DNA of 64,000 bases from Avena insularis (taxonomy: Eukaryota > Streptophyta > Magnoliopsida > Poales > Poaceae). Made by a program: the position numbers and the translations under genes. The notes under the pieces are model-generated. The model was given only the letters and a program-made list of their open reading frames with translations. It had not been told where the DNA came from and ran no database searches. Where the stretch lies: NCBI GenBank assembly GCA_023614405.1, contig CM042684.1, forward strand, positions 473,751,650 through 473,815,649, in the 5' to 3' direction. Of this stretch, positions 24,129-34,503 are shown piece by piece. Positions within the stretch are counted from its first letter, which is position 1; each line of letters opens with the position of its first letter.

Positions 24129-25756
24129 TGATACCTTGCAAATGTATCTATAATTTTTGATGTTCCATGCTTGGTTTTATCCACTTTCTTGTGCTTTGTT
24201 CCAACTTTGGAGTACTTTTCATATGATTTCTTGGACTAACCTATTAACAATAGCCATAGTGCCAGCTTCCTGTTTTCTTCTGTTTTTGGTTCCAGGAAAG
24301 TCAGAAAATGAATATTCTCGGAATTGGACGGGACAAAAGCCAAAGTGCCTATTTTTCCGGAAGTCATCAAGTGCCAGAATACGAGACGGAGAAGGGCCAG
24401 AGGCCGGCCACACCACCTGGCCGCGCGGCCAGGCTGGGCCCGCGCCAGGGGGTGGTGTGGTGGCCCCTGGCACCCCCTCGGCCTCCCCTTCCGACTATAA
24501 GATGCCCTCGGGACATAAACCCTAAGTACCCGATCAAAAATCCACGAAAGAGTCTGTAGCCGCTGTCATCTCCATCCTAGATCAGGAGGGATCTGAAGCT
24601 CTTTCCGGCACCCTGCCGGAGAGGGGAATTCACCCTGGAGGCCTTCTTCATCACCATGCAAGCCTCCGGTGTGATGCGTGAGTAGTTCATCCTTGGACTA
24701 CGGATCCATGTAGTAGCTAGATGGCTGGTTCTCCTCCTTTGTGCTTTCATGTTTAGATCTTGTGAGCTCCGTTCATGATCAAGATCATCTATTTGTAATT
24801 CATACATGTTGTGTTTGCGGGGATCCGATGGATATTGAGATGCTATTTCAGATTGATTATTGATTCTATCATGTCTTTGTTATTTGTGATCTTGCATGCT
24901 TTCCATTGTTAGTAGCTATCTTTGCCAAGTAGATGCTAGCAACTCCAAGAGTTAGTATTTATGCTCGATAGTGGGTTCATGCCTCTGGTAATCTGGGGAA
25001 GTGACAGAAATTTCTAAGGTACTAGATGTGCTGTTGCTACTAGGGAGAAAACAACAATCCTTTGTTCATAGAACAATCGTATTGTTTACTTTACACGCAG
25101 TTCGTAAAACAATAATCTGTTGCGTGCAACTTAATACTGGAGGGGGTTCGGATGATAACCTGAAGGTGGATTATTAGTCATAGATGCAGTTGGATGGCGG
25201 TCTATGTATAATGTTGTAATGCTCAATCAAGTCTCAAAAGAGTCAAGATGATTAGTATATACATGTATTGCTTTCTCGATGTTTGTCAATTGCCCCGTTG
25301 TAATTTGTTCACCCAGCATGTTATCTATCTAAGGAGAGCCACCTCTAGTGAACTATGGATCCTGGTCCTTGTCTTTTACAAACAATCTATAAACTGTTTA
25401 CTTCTTTGTGTTTACTTTCTACAAACTTTTACTTCTTTCCATTCGATACGTTTAATCCTTTGTTTTCCACAAACCACGGTGAGATTGACAACCTCATCGC
25501 AAGTTGGGGACAAAGTTCTGTGGTTGTGTTGTGCAGGTCTCCATGTTGCTACTAGCACCGGTAGTGCGCACTGCCAAAGCTCAGCTAGTAACACCTTTGG
25601 GGTGTTTCCTTGCTCCTACTGGTCCGATTAAACCTTGGTTTCATAACTGAGGGAAACTTGCTGCTATGCTCATCATACCTTCCTCTTGGGGTTCCCAACG
25701 AGCTCTACATCAACACCGCACCAACACTTTTCTGCGCGCCATACACAGAGCCATCA
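24129..25756 (+). repeat. Family B 3' LTR
   Basis: It starts TGATACCTTGC (one base different from the 5' copy) and ends GAGCCATCA. TATAA is at 24496-24500. The TSD GGCAT follows at 25757-25761, after which LINE ORF2 resumes. Confidence 0.92.
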
Positions 25757-26759
25757 GGCATCTAGGAAGAACCCGGTATGGGATATCTTATGGAATCTCC
25801 AAGTTCCATCAAAAATTAAGATTTTTGGGTGGAAAGCTCTTCATGGTCCAATACCTGGACTTGGCATTCTTACAAACAGACATATTAAAGTGTCCCCTCA
25901 ATGTCCTATTTGTAAGCAAGGAGTGGAAGACATCCGTCATTTGATGTTTGCGTGTAAGAGAGCAAAAGAGGTATGGAGAGCTCTTGGCCTTGAGGAGGTT
26001 ATTAACCAAGCTCTTATGCTGGACAGATCTGGATCGGTTGTGTTTGAAGAATTATTAAGGGGACAAAGAAGGAAGTCTCATGTACTTGGCCAACTGGGCT
26101 TGCAGGAAACAATCATTGTCGCAGCTTGGTATATCTGGTGGCAGCGCAGGGAGGCAGTGAAGGGAGAAGCGGTTGCTCCTGTAACACGATTGGCCTTCTC
26201 CATTCAAGCTTTAACTTTGAACTACGGGCTGGCAGCTACACATGCTCCTGTAAAAGTTGAGCCGTGGTGCAAACCCCCTCCAAGGTACTATAAACTGAAT
26301 ACGGATGCCTCTTACTTTGATAATGGTCTTGGAGCAGCAGGGGTGGTGGTGAGAAATAATCATGGAGAAGCTATTGTTGGAGGATCTTGGCCAAAAATAA
26401 ATCTTTTAGATGCTGCTGTGGCGGAAGCGGAAGCGTTGCGACATGGCCTACAGATGATCGATGAGATGGGTATCTATCAGGTTATTGCTGAATCCGATTG
26501 TTTGAAATTGATCAATGCTTGCAACGGCAACACTGATATTTGGTCTCCATACACGGCAATCCTTGCGGATTGCTTCCATATTGGCCAGCGGATTGGTTCA
26601 GTCAAATTCCAATACTGCCATAGAGAGGCAAACAAAGTGACACACAATCTATCTAGATTAAGTTTTGATACTGATAGCATAATCTTATGGGATGGTGATC
26701 CACCTCCTTCAGTTCTTAGAGATGTAATGAACGATGTTTCCCTATTGATATCTGAATAA
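25757..26759 (+). pseudogene. LINE ORF2, C-terminal zf-RVT and RNase H-like region
   Basis: The frame resumes with NPVWDILWNL and KIKIFGWKALHG, then the zf-RVT Cys/His cluster CPICKQGVEDIRHLMFAC. A linker leads to an RVT_3-type RNase H-like domain (KLNTDASYF, AAGVVVRNNHG, AEAEALRHGLQ, ESDCLKLINA) and the end motif HREANKVTHNLSR. TAA is at 26757-26759. The join across the family B insertion needs a one-base frame change near 18620, so a small lesion lies there as well. Confidence 0.88.
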
Positions 26760-26785
26760 AGTGTGCACTTTGCTTCAAAAAAAAA
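26760..26785 (+). other. LINE 3' UTR and A9 tail
   Basis: Only 17 bp separate the stop codon from the A9 run (26777-26785). This is a short 3' UTR and a short tail for a LINE. The tail is followed directly by the right TSD. Confidence 0.8.
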
Positions 26786-26797
26786 CCTCAACACAAA
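26786..26797. repeat. LINE target-site duplication, right copy
   Basis: CCTCAACACAAA is identical to 5461-5472 and marks the 3' end of the LINE insertion. Confidence 0.9.
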
Positions 26798-27523
26798 GGC
26801 TGCAAAGAATCATCTGCGCCCATTAGATCGTCAGAACAATACTTTTCACCAAGTGGAGCTCGATTTGTTGCGCACTCGAAATCTACTTGGTGAGGGGGAA
26901 TTTGTTCGACGCGATTTGTGCCAAAGAATATTTTAAATATTCGTGCATAGAATCGACCAAAATAGTGGTTACAAGAACTACTTTATTTACATACGATACA
27001 TGCGCGTCTTGGCTTTATTTCGAGCAAGTACATGGTCTGGAAGGCTCGCGTATTGTGAAGTCGCAAAGCTAGTAGTCAACAACGTATATACGTCTGGCCG
27101 AGCTAGCTAGCTAGGATGCATCAAAATACATCCTCGTTGAAGGGCATGTCTACACCGGGCTTCCTGCACGTAGCTGATTGATTACGAGCGACCGATGCCG
27201 GAGCTTGGTTCACGTACGAGTCTAGCATGTCGCAGAATCGTACATGTGCCGAGCCAATCGATCGGCCTGCCCGAGAGAAGGCCCACACGCAGGTTCTAGA
27301 AGAACTCGAGATAGAATTTTGGACGGCACCCGTCCATCTCGAGCCGATCATCCGTGCAGGTATGTACGTCTCAGATTGTACTTTGCTTTTGTTTTCCTTG
27401 TGCAGACGTGCAGGTCAAGAAGATCAACCGAAGAGATAAGAGGCCGGATGTTTTCTATTCTATCTACTCCAAGAAATTCGGAACGGCTGAGCGGCCGATG
27501 CCTCGTGCAGCCCTGGCCCCCGA

Positions 27524-27533
27524 CTATATATAC
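27524..27533 (+). promoter_or_regulatory. TATA-box-like element
   Basis: CTATATATAC lies in GC-rich surroundings (preceded by CCCTGGCCCCCGA), followed about 30 bp on by GGGACACAGGGGGAGG, as in a plant core promoter. No coding sequence downstream is certain, so this is a sequence-based suggestion only. Confidence 0.4.
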
Positions 27534-27653
27534 TGGCGCAGAGGAGGGACACAGGGGGAGGAATCTGAGAAAAAAAGCTGGCAGGAGAGAGCTCACCACC
27601 GGAGGCGCAGCCTGAAGAAATCACATCTGGGAAGACTTACACAAGAGAAGAAC

Positions 27654-27769
27654 CAGCTGATCAAGAGGCAGAGAAGAACCAGCTGATCAAGAGCGAGAAG
27701 AGCTTGAGGATCAGCTGATCAAGAGGCAGAGAAGAACCAGCTGATCAAGAGCGAGAAGAGCTTGAGGAA
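27654..27769 (+). repeat. 58-bp tandem repeat, two copies
   Basis: The unit begins CAGCTGATCAAGAGGCAGAG and starts at 27654 and 27712. The two copies are identical except at the last base. Each unit has two CAGCTGATCAAGAG sub-repeats, giving four regularly spaced CAGCTG palindromes. Confidence 0.85.
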
Positions 27770-28365
27770 ACACGTACTGGAGTAGATCTCACCATGGGTA
27801 GAGTTCATGTTTAAATTGTTTCTTCTCTTCCTTTCACAGCTAGCATGCCCAAGGTCCAACACCCGGGACAACGCCATCGCCGGAGCTCGCCTACGTGCAG
27901 CCCGCCGCACCGTCAAAGCTGGTCATCGCCGTCGGTGGCCGGAGGCATGGACCAGCCCACGTCCTATCTGTCAGAAGCCGGAAGCGGGAGTTGATGGAGC
28001 ACGATGGAGTGGAAGCCCCGACGCTGCCGGAGCACGCCAAGAAGCAACCCGTTGGTCGGTGCACCGCCCACGCTGTCGGCTCACCGCTGCCATAAGCGGC
28101 GGGGGGATAGCATGGCCCAAGGTCAGAACCCGCTCACCGGAAGCCGGAGTCACAGACGTGCGTCTCGACTACATCACGCCCAACCATTGCTCGGCGTCAG
28201 GGTCACAGGAGCTTCCCAATGGCTCGTCACAGGTCCAAGGCGAAGACCGGTGTTCACGTTCACGCGACCCTCTTGAAGCGCTCGACCTGGTTCCAGTGCA
28301 GCTAGGTGGTCGAAGGCGGTTGACGTACAGGTTCAACTCGGCCAGTATACACACCGCACAACTGG

Positions 28366-28853
28366 TGACGAGGGTTTAACTCGTCAATGTCCATTGTTAT
28401 GGACTTCGGTTTTGGAGAAGGAGGGAGCACTGGAGACATCTATCGGCTAGCAAACAAGCACACAGGGGACAAAGGATTTACCCAGGTTCAGGCCTCGTAG
28501 AGGTCCCTACTCCTGCTTGTCTGCTCGTGGAATTATCGAGGAAGTCGAAAGTTACAATGGTGCGCAGATGTAATCTGGTGAGGGTTGTGGAAACTAGGGT
28601 TGCGTGTGTCCTCCTCGCCGCCCCTCCTAGCCTTTATATAGATAGGCCAGGTCTCGGGTAGCAGGTCGAGTCGGTTACAAGTTAGGGTTTTCCCCTTCAA
28701 ACTTTCTATCTTTAGCTTCTTCTTGTTCTTCAAGCAATCGAGAGTCCACAGGTTACTCGAGTCCTTTCATCCGGGCCTTGGCGACACCGTGGGCTTGTGC
28801 ATATTTGGACCGTATATACCAAGCTCGAGTACATGTAGGGTATACCCATGTCA
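28366..28853 (-). repeat. Tat 3' LTR (left in window)
   Basis: This is the 3' LTR because gag-pol reads leftward. The minus-strand TATA-like TATATAAAG is at 28633-28641. It differs from the other LTR at roughly a dozen positions, mostly transitions, plus a GTT/CTT change in the TTCTTSTTCTTC run. Confidence 0.92.
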
Positions 28854-28866
28854 GTAGCCCCCGAGT
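28854..28866 (-). other. Tat polypurine tract
   Basis: On the minus strand ACTCGGGGGCTAC directly precedes the LTR start TGACATGGG. This is the expected PPT of Tat-type grass elements. The same 13-mer recurs inside the element. Confidence 0.8.
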
Positions 28867-30144
28867 GTCCAGTGGAATCGTAGATTCGACTGGGGAGTCT
28901 TCGAGTGCCTAAATGAGTATATTTTGACTGCTTTTATTTGTGTTATAGGGATTGTCGATATACATGCCTGATGTAACCGAAGTATTGGTATCAGTTAACC
29001 ACCTTAGGGTGACACAACGCAATCTACTTGAACTCGAGTCCCCGGACTCGAATCCGGAAAAGTGCTAGCGTAATTCGACTCAAGCCACGGAGGTCTTACA
29101 GGAGTCGAATTCCAGTTATATGGATGTGAGCACTCGACGCGTCCGTCAAGGCATGTTCATCGTGCCTGTAGGCACGGATATATTTCTGGTAGTGCGCAGC
29201 TAGATGCATTGCCAGGCCTTATTCAGGTCTTACCTTCACGCTATAAGCGCGGCATCCGAATTTTATCATCGCGGAGACGATTCGGGCGACCCAGGAGACG
29301 TAGTCTCTTTGTAGGGAAAATTATGAGGCGGTGTCACCATGAACTGCGAGTGCAGATGTTACCAACACACAATTTTCGTGCAAATAATCATAGGGTGCGC
29401 GACCAGCGCTCCCTATGGGAGTAGCCCCCGAGTGCCTGGTTGAGTCGAAGACTCAGGCAGGGACTAAAGAACTTTTGCGACTGCTTTCGTCTTTTGCTTG
29501 CTTGTTTCAGTCGAAGACTCAGGCAGGGACTAAAACATTTTTGTGACTGCTGTCGTCTTTTGCTTGCTTGTTTCAGTCAAAATTGTTTCCGGCACTCCCT
29601 ATAGGAGTAACCCATGTCCGTAATCGAACCGTGTTTCGAGTGGTTGGGTTTGATTGTGATTGTCCTCATTCCTACAACAAGAAAAGAAAAATCGTAGGGT
29701 GCGCGGCCAACGCTCCATATGGGAGTAGCCCCCGAGTGCTTGGTGGAGTCAAAGACTCCAGCAAGGACTAAAGTAGCCAAATTTTTCCACTACGTAGCCT
29801 TGATGACATCAGTGCTGACACTTGTATGACCTCAGTTGCCCGCGTGAGCGAGTTTGATGGGACGTGACGAGCGGTGGATCCCACTTCCTGACTTTGATTT
29901 GACTGGTCGTGCGTAATCTTATTTTTAACTGCACCTCCTCGATTTTCTCGCATAATGGGAGTAGTGGAGGGACGGTTCGCGCTTCCCCTTCTCCACGTGT
30001 CCAACGCGATGTGTGCCACGCGTCTAATAGGGTTTTTCTGAGCCATTGGATTGCATCGTCTAGGGGTTAAGTAGCAATGCTACAGCGGTAATTTCCCATC
30101 TGCGCTCTTTCTTCCTTGCTGCCATCGCCATTGCTTCTGCTCCT
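28867..30144. other. Tat non-coding 3' region and upstream region of antisense gene 1
   Basis: This 1.3-kb stretch holds the 66-bp tandem repeat, two internal copies of the PPT-like 13-mer (29421-29433, 29725-29737) and, near the antisense gene, CACGTG at 29995-30000. A pyrimidine-rich leader CTCTTTCTTCCTTGCTGCC follows at about 30104-30122. If the plus-strand genes are transcribed, their promoter must lie here. No firm TATA box is visible. Confidence 0.6.
29444..29575 (+). repeat. 66-bp tandem repeat, two copies
   Basis: The unit begins GTCGAAGACTCAGGCAGGG and starts at 29444 and 29510. The copies differ at about five positions. Part of the unit (GACTCCAGCAAGGACTAAA near 29754) recurs once more downstream next to a further PPT-like motif, so a longer, older duplication is likely. 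Confidence 0.85.
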
Positions 30145-33085
30145 ATGCTTTCTCTTGCGCCCATCTCCTCCACGATGCTGGACCAGCTTCATTCGTTCCC
30201 GAGCTACTTCTTGCGCTCACATCACCGCTGTTCAATGGGGAAAAAGAAGGGAGGCATTGTTGCTGATTCCGCGGCCACCGTCGCCGCGGCGAAGAAGAAA
30301 GGTGGATGCGCTACTGCGGGCACCAGCGCCGCCGCCGACGGGAAGAAGAAGGTCGCGGGCACCCGCGTGACAAATGGAGCATGGCGCCCTTCCATCATCA
30401 AGGCATCAGATCTCCGTCTTCTTCGCCAAGACGGAGTTATGTCCACAGCAGTCGCCGATGCGCGCGTCCCCAGCGGTGAGACTATTCCTGTTCCTCCCGC
30501 TGGTTTTCGAGTGACATTTCTTGGATTCGTCATTCGCGGCCTTTCTTTGCCTCTCCACCCTTTTCTTAGGGGTCTTCTTTGTTTCTACGGGCTCCAGCTC
30601 CATCAGCTGTCCCCAAATTCTATCCTCCACATCACCTGCTTCATCACTCTTTGCGAGTGCTGGCTCGGAATCGAGCCACACTTTGGTCTTTTCAAACGCT
30701 TATTTAAACTGAAGTGTCAGTCCGCATCTGGCTCTTTAGTTTATGACGTAGGTGGTTGCGGAATCCATGTCGACCCATCCGCCACCTACTTCGACATCAA
30801 GCTCACCAAGTCTGTTCAGGGATGGAGGGACAAATGGTTTTATGTCCGTGATCAGAAATCCAAAGATGAGCACTTTGGACTCGCGCCCTTTGATCCCGCG
30901 ACTCCCTGCAAGAAGATGCGTTCCTGGAAGAATGTAGTTATGCCTGGCGAACTTGCAGAAACAGACGTGCTGTATCAATGCGTCTGCGACCTTGAGAGTT
31001 GCATAGGCGCAGAAGAGGGAAGCTGCGCCCTTATCAGAACTTGGTTGCGCCGTCGCGTCCAGCCTCTCCAAGCCAGAGTCCATCCCATGTTTCAATGGGG
31101 TGGCGCTGATGATGCCACTCGCGTGTCTGCCGATAGCATGTCCGTAAATGAGGTGGATAAGAGGGTTCGACTGGTCACGAAGTACACTGGCAAGGATGTG
31201 CTTTCGAATGAGCCAGTCGTTCCTCCTTTTGATGCTTCGAACCCTCCTCCTGAGGTACAGTTGTGCTACGCAGTAGCTTGTGTTCGCGATTTCTTTCTGC
31301 TGCTTACTTGTTTTTTTTGATCTTCACTGTCTGTGTGCAGGATTGAGCGGTGTCGCCTTGTATGCCCCCTCTCCCTGAGGGGATTATTCCTCGCGAAGCT
31401 TTGTAAGAGGACGAGTCTGAGTCGCCTGTCCCTTCTGATGTGGAAGAGGAAGCCCTCGAGTCCGAGAGTCTGGATACTCGCAAGCGTTCGCGCAACGAGG
31501 ATTCTGACGCATCGTCTCCTTCGACTCCAGAAGGCACGGCTGTTGGCGCGGAGTCGCCAATTCCCGCTGTTCCTGTGAGAGCTGTGGCACCATCTTGGCG
31601 CAAGAAGATGTGATGCCCAAGAAGTCTTCGTCGGAGTCGGTGGAGGCCACGTTTGATTTTGACAATTTTGACTGTAAGTTCTTCGAGTTCATTTGTTCTT
31701 CTCTGTTTTCTTTTTATTGGCTTTGCCCTGGAGTTTTTCCCTTTCTCAATGTGGAATTTGTCTTGTAGTCAAGATGCGTCGTCATCTTCTGGCGACTTCG
31801 AGTTTTGGAAGGAATCAGGAGTCGCGACCTCAAGGGCCAAGAAAGAGGTCGAGCGCGCTCCTTCCCCTCCGTTGGTGGCCCACTCTAGGCACAATTCTTT
31901 GAGCTCCCCTCACATAGGGGAGCATCGAATGGTTGCTCGGATGACGGTACAACAAACTTCTTCGGAGTCATTGGAGGACCATGTAAGTATATCTTTCCTT
32001 CTTTTTAATGTGGCAGTCAACGTTATCTGTTGCGTTCACTGATTCCTTGTTTGTGCGACAGCTCCTTGTAAAGGAAGCCGCGCAAGTGGCAGAACAGGTG
32101 ATGGCGATGGGTCGCCAGCATGCAATGCTGGAGACGCGTCACCGCGTGGTCGAAAGTGAGTGTTTTGCACTTATTCTTGTTCGTCTTCTCCTTCTTTGGT
32201 ATAGTCGACTGATAGTCAACTTTTGATTGCCAAGCAGCTGAACATAATGCCTTGCTCTGTAACGTCGCCACCTTGGAGAAGACATTGGCCGCAGCTGTGA
32301 AGGGGCGCGAAGAGGCAATCGCAGCTCGTGACGAGGCACAGAGGCACAAAGAGGATCTGCGTGCCTCCTTTGCGGACAGGGAAAAGTTGTTCGAAGAGCA
32401 ACTGTTCACAGTCGCCAAGGCCCTCTCAGGTACCTTTGCTGGTAGATATTTATTGTTTTCCTTCTCTGCATCTAGAGTTTTTGTTGTTGGCGCTAAAGGT
32501 TTGATCCATGTGTGGGTTTTCTGTGCAGATGCTGGCGATTTTAACTTTGACCCGCAGACCCTTCGTCGCGATGACGCTCTGGCAGGCGCGGTGTCCGCAG
32601 TCGAGGACCGTAGCGCCACCATCCAAGATACATTGTCCAAGGCCAAGGTCACCCACAATCGACTCTAGGAGGAGCTGATGCTGAAGGCGGAGCTGATCGA
32701 TAATGTGGACGAGCTGGTGGAATCACTCGCCGGTGGTGTGCCTTCCACCTACAAGAACTCCCTCCGTGCGGCCAGCGCGTCTATGTCACTCGCGATGGTG
32801 CAAGCCCACGGAGCTGATATTGATCCTTCCACGGTGTCGAAGGCCATGACTGTTGGCGCGGATGGTCAGCAGGTAGTCTTTGCTCCCTTTGCGACTGCCT
32901 ATGCCAAATATGGCCATTCCTTGATAAATACCGTTGCCAAGTATTCGGAGGATCTCCAACATGCTAAGAAGGCGGCGAAAGCTTCGGCCTCAGGGGCCGG
33001 CGGAAAGTCAGTGGCGTCTAGTACTGCCACGGACTTGATGAAGCCCCCAAAGCCGTCGAAGTCGAAGACGCCAGCTGCTCCGTAG
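30145..33085 (+). pseudogene. Antisense gene 1: spliced 'putative gypsy type transposon' (Transposase_28) protein
   Basis: Exon 1 (30145 or ATG 30235 to 31254) encodes a lysine-rich start, MGKKKGGIVADSA, then PLHPFLRGLLCFYGLQLHQL and HITCFITLCECWLGIEPHFG, the core of the Transposase_28 family. Introns with GT..AG ends fit 31255-31340, 31674-31768, 31983-32061, 32156-32237 and 32430-32528. Exons from 32062 on join in phase into a coiled-coil-like chain (AALLCNVATLEK-type heptads) and a C-terminal domain ending at TAG 33083-33085. Lesions: TGA 31344, TAA 31404, a likely shift near 31610 and TAG 32666. Function is unknown. It lies downstream of pol, on the opposite strand. Confidence 0.78.
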
Positions 33086-33263
33086 TTAGCTTTTTGTAAT
33101 AGTTGATGGATTGTCCTTTTAGTCTAAGAACATGCCTGCTGGCGAGTGTGTTTGTGAATACTTATGCTGATCCTGAATGCATCTCTTCCTTTTGCCTTTG
33201 TGTTAAGTTGGTCGCCTTATTTGCTTCTGTCTTGGCTTGTGGTAGGGTACATCAAGTGATCCC

Positions 33264-34086
33264 ATGGGAGGAAACCAGGACTCGCCATCTCATGATGATA
33301 CAGTGGCACCACCGTGCTCCAGGGTAGAGGAGCTATCCTTGCTTTCGCAACTTCGTGATCGCGTGAAGCAGCTGGAGCGTGAGTTGCCCGTTATCCGCGG
33401 TAGCGCGGACGTGTGGAAGTCGAAGGCTAAAAAAGCCACCGCCCGCGAGCAATATCCGCTTGGCGAGGTGACGCAGCTGGGCGACCAGTTTAAGTGTTAG
33501 TTTGCTTTTTTCTCATCTTTTCCTTTGCATTTACTCGCAGAGGTATGTTGTACTCATGCTATTGATGTTGTTTTGTGTAGTTGTTAGCACGCGCCATCCG
33601 CAGGAGGAGAGGGGTAGAATTGCCATTCGCCTTCATGATCTCACCCAGGAACAACTTCAAGAGAGTGGATACTTCTGGGTAGATCATGATCGTGCGACTG
33701 TGTTGGTGACCCTGCAGGATCGCGCATCGCGAGTGCTGCTCTTCCTGAAGAAGTCGCAGTCGTGCTTGAAAAGCATTTATCGGGCGATGTTCCCGCTGAA
33801 CGACGCTCCGTCAAGCCTGCTGGCTCTTCTTGCCAAATTTCAAGATCTGTCCATGGTTCGCGAGTGCGTGAGGCAGCAGTTGGTGGCTGGTGCCAAGGCT
33901 GCCCTCTCGATGGTGCCATTGCACAGGCCTGACGTGGATATTGCCGCCATTGCCTCTGGGCCGCCAGCGCCACCAGCAGGATCTGCCTGGAATATGGTGC
34001 CGCACTATCAGGCGGTGGACCGCCCAGCCGAGGAGATCGTCGACTTCTTCGAGGAACAAACCAATGTTCTTCTGTTGCAAGAGTAG
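33264..34086 (+). pseudogene. Antisense gene 2: coiled-coil protein with one intron
   Basis: The ATG at 33264 opens MGGNQDSPSHDDTVAPP, followed by a heptad-rich segment (LSLLSQLRDRVKQLERELP). A plausible intron spans 33496-33580 and joins in phase to STRHPQEERGR. The last exon, open to TAG 34084-34086, carries RIAIRLHDLTQEQLQ, FLKKSQSCLKSIYRAMFP and a tail VVAGAKAALSMV-like, resembling the C-terminal part of gene 1-type proteins. It may be the 3' half of a second, duplicated copy of the same gene family. No lesion is visible in this piece, so it could still be coding. Confidence 0.6.
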
Positions 34087-34503
34087 CCAAATATGTATCC
34101 TGCACATAAGTGTACTTGTGTTGTAAAGTTCGTATAGATGTTGTAGATAATTTATTGTCGAATGTGTATAAGGAGCTTTGTGAGCGTGAGGTGCGTTGCA
34201 CTATGCGAGTCCTTTTCGTTAGCCTGGCCATCCTTTATCTCGTTCCCTTGTTAACCTGTCAGCTGCGTTGCAGCTGGGTTGAGTTTGTGTTAAGGGGCTC
34301 GATTGATGTGCCAGCTACTCAGAGTATCGCGTTTTGGTTCGAAGAACATATGTGTATAGGGTGGCGTAGCCCCGAGTATGAAAATTGACAAAGTAAAGGA
34401 GAACACAGAGTTTTGGGGCACTTAGCTTTTATTTATTCGAAGAACAGTTCGAAGTACAATGTGTGGCTAAGTAGCCTTATTTGTGATGTAAAAGTAAAAA
34501 CGA
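34087..34503. other. Spacer between convergent antisense gene 2 and integrase
   Basis: These 417 bp separate the 3' ends of two convergent coding regions. They contain one more PPT-like motif (GTAGCCCCGAGT, 34366-34377) and no supported gene. Terminators for both directions would have to lie here. Confidence 0.55.

Larger units (their letters stand above)
18641..25756 (+). mobile_element. Non-autonomous Ty3/Gypsy element (family B)
   Basis: It has two LTRs of about 1.63 kb, a perfect 17-nt tRNA-Asp PBS, a short gag-protease-like ORF, a 2.8-kb non-coding 3' region and a PPT. The TSD GGCAT is at 18636-18640 and 25757-25761. RT, RNase H and integrase are absent, so it depends on another element's proteins. 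The same LTR type recurs as a solo copy at 50255-51830, and the same 3' internal region recurs at 60546-63320. Confidence 0.92.
5473..26785 (+). mobile_element. Full-length L1-type LINE carrying three nested insertions
   Basis: After removing the Angela-like element, the MITE, the family B element and their duplicated target bases, about 5.5 kb remain: a 5' UTR, ORF1 (DUF4283 plus zinc-knuckle type), ORF2 (endonuclease, RT, zf-RVT, RNase H-like) and a short A9 tail. A 12-bp TSD brackets the element, so it is not 5'-truncated, which is unusual for a LINE copy. ORF1 and ORF2 are broken by frameshifts and insertions. The length and domain order fit plant L1 elements. Confidence 0.92.
26798..28365. 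other. Unassigned GC-rich region, left part
   Basis: The region is less repeat-like than the rest of the window. It holds CTATATATAC at 27524-27533, a 58-bp tandem repeat, and GC-rich sequence from about 27840 with three overlapping open frames (for example PELAYVQPAAPSKLVIAV and DNAIAGARLRAARRTV). None is recognisable and none has a clear codon advantage. A minus-strand frame at 27351-27121 ends PFNEDVF and is also unrecognised. It could be a degraded gene, a captured gene fragment or an unknown element. It continues beyond the Tat insertion at 41394. Confidence 0.45.

Noticed and set aside
27362..27407. A possible intron (GTATGTACG to TTGTGCAG) in the unassigned region
   Set aside because: The interval is under 50 bp, shorter than plausible plant introns, and the flanking frames carry no recognisable protein.
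27807..28379. A 190-codon arginine/alanine-rich frame as a possible host gene
   Set aside because: All three frames are long here because of high GC content, there is no recognisable domain, and the frame ends only within the LTR of the Tat insertion. I keep the region as unassigned.
31304..31692. Minus-strand Ser-rich open frames opposite antisense gene 1
   Set aside because: They are shadows of the acidic, serine-coding plus-strand exon and cross two of its splice junctions.
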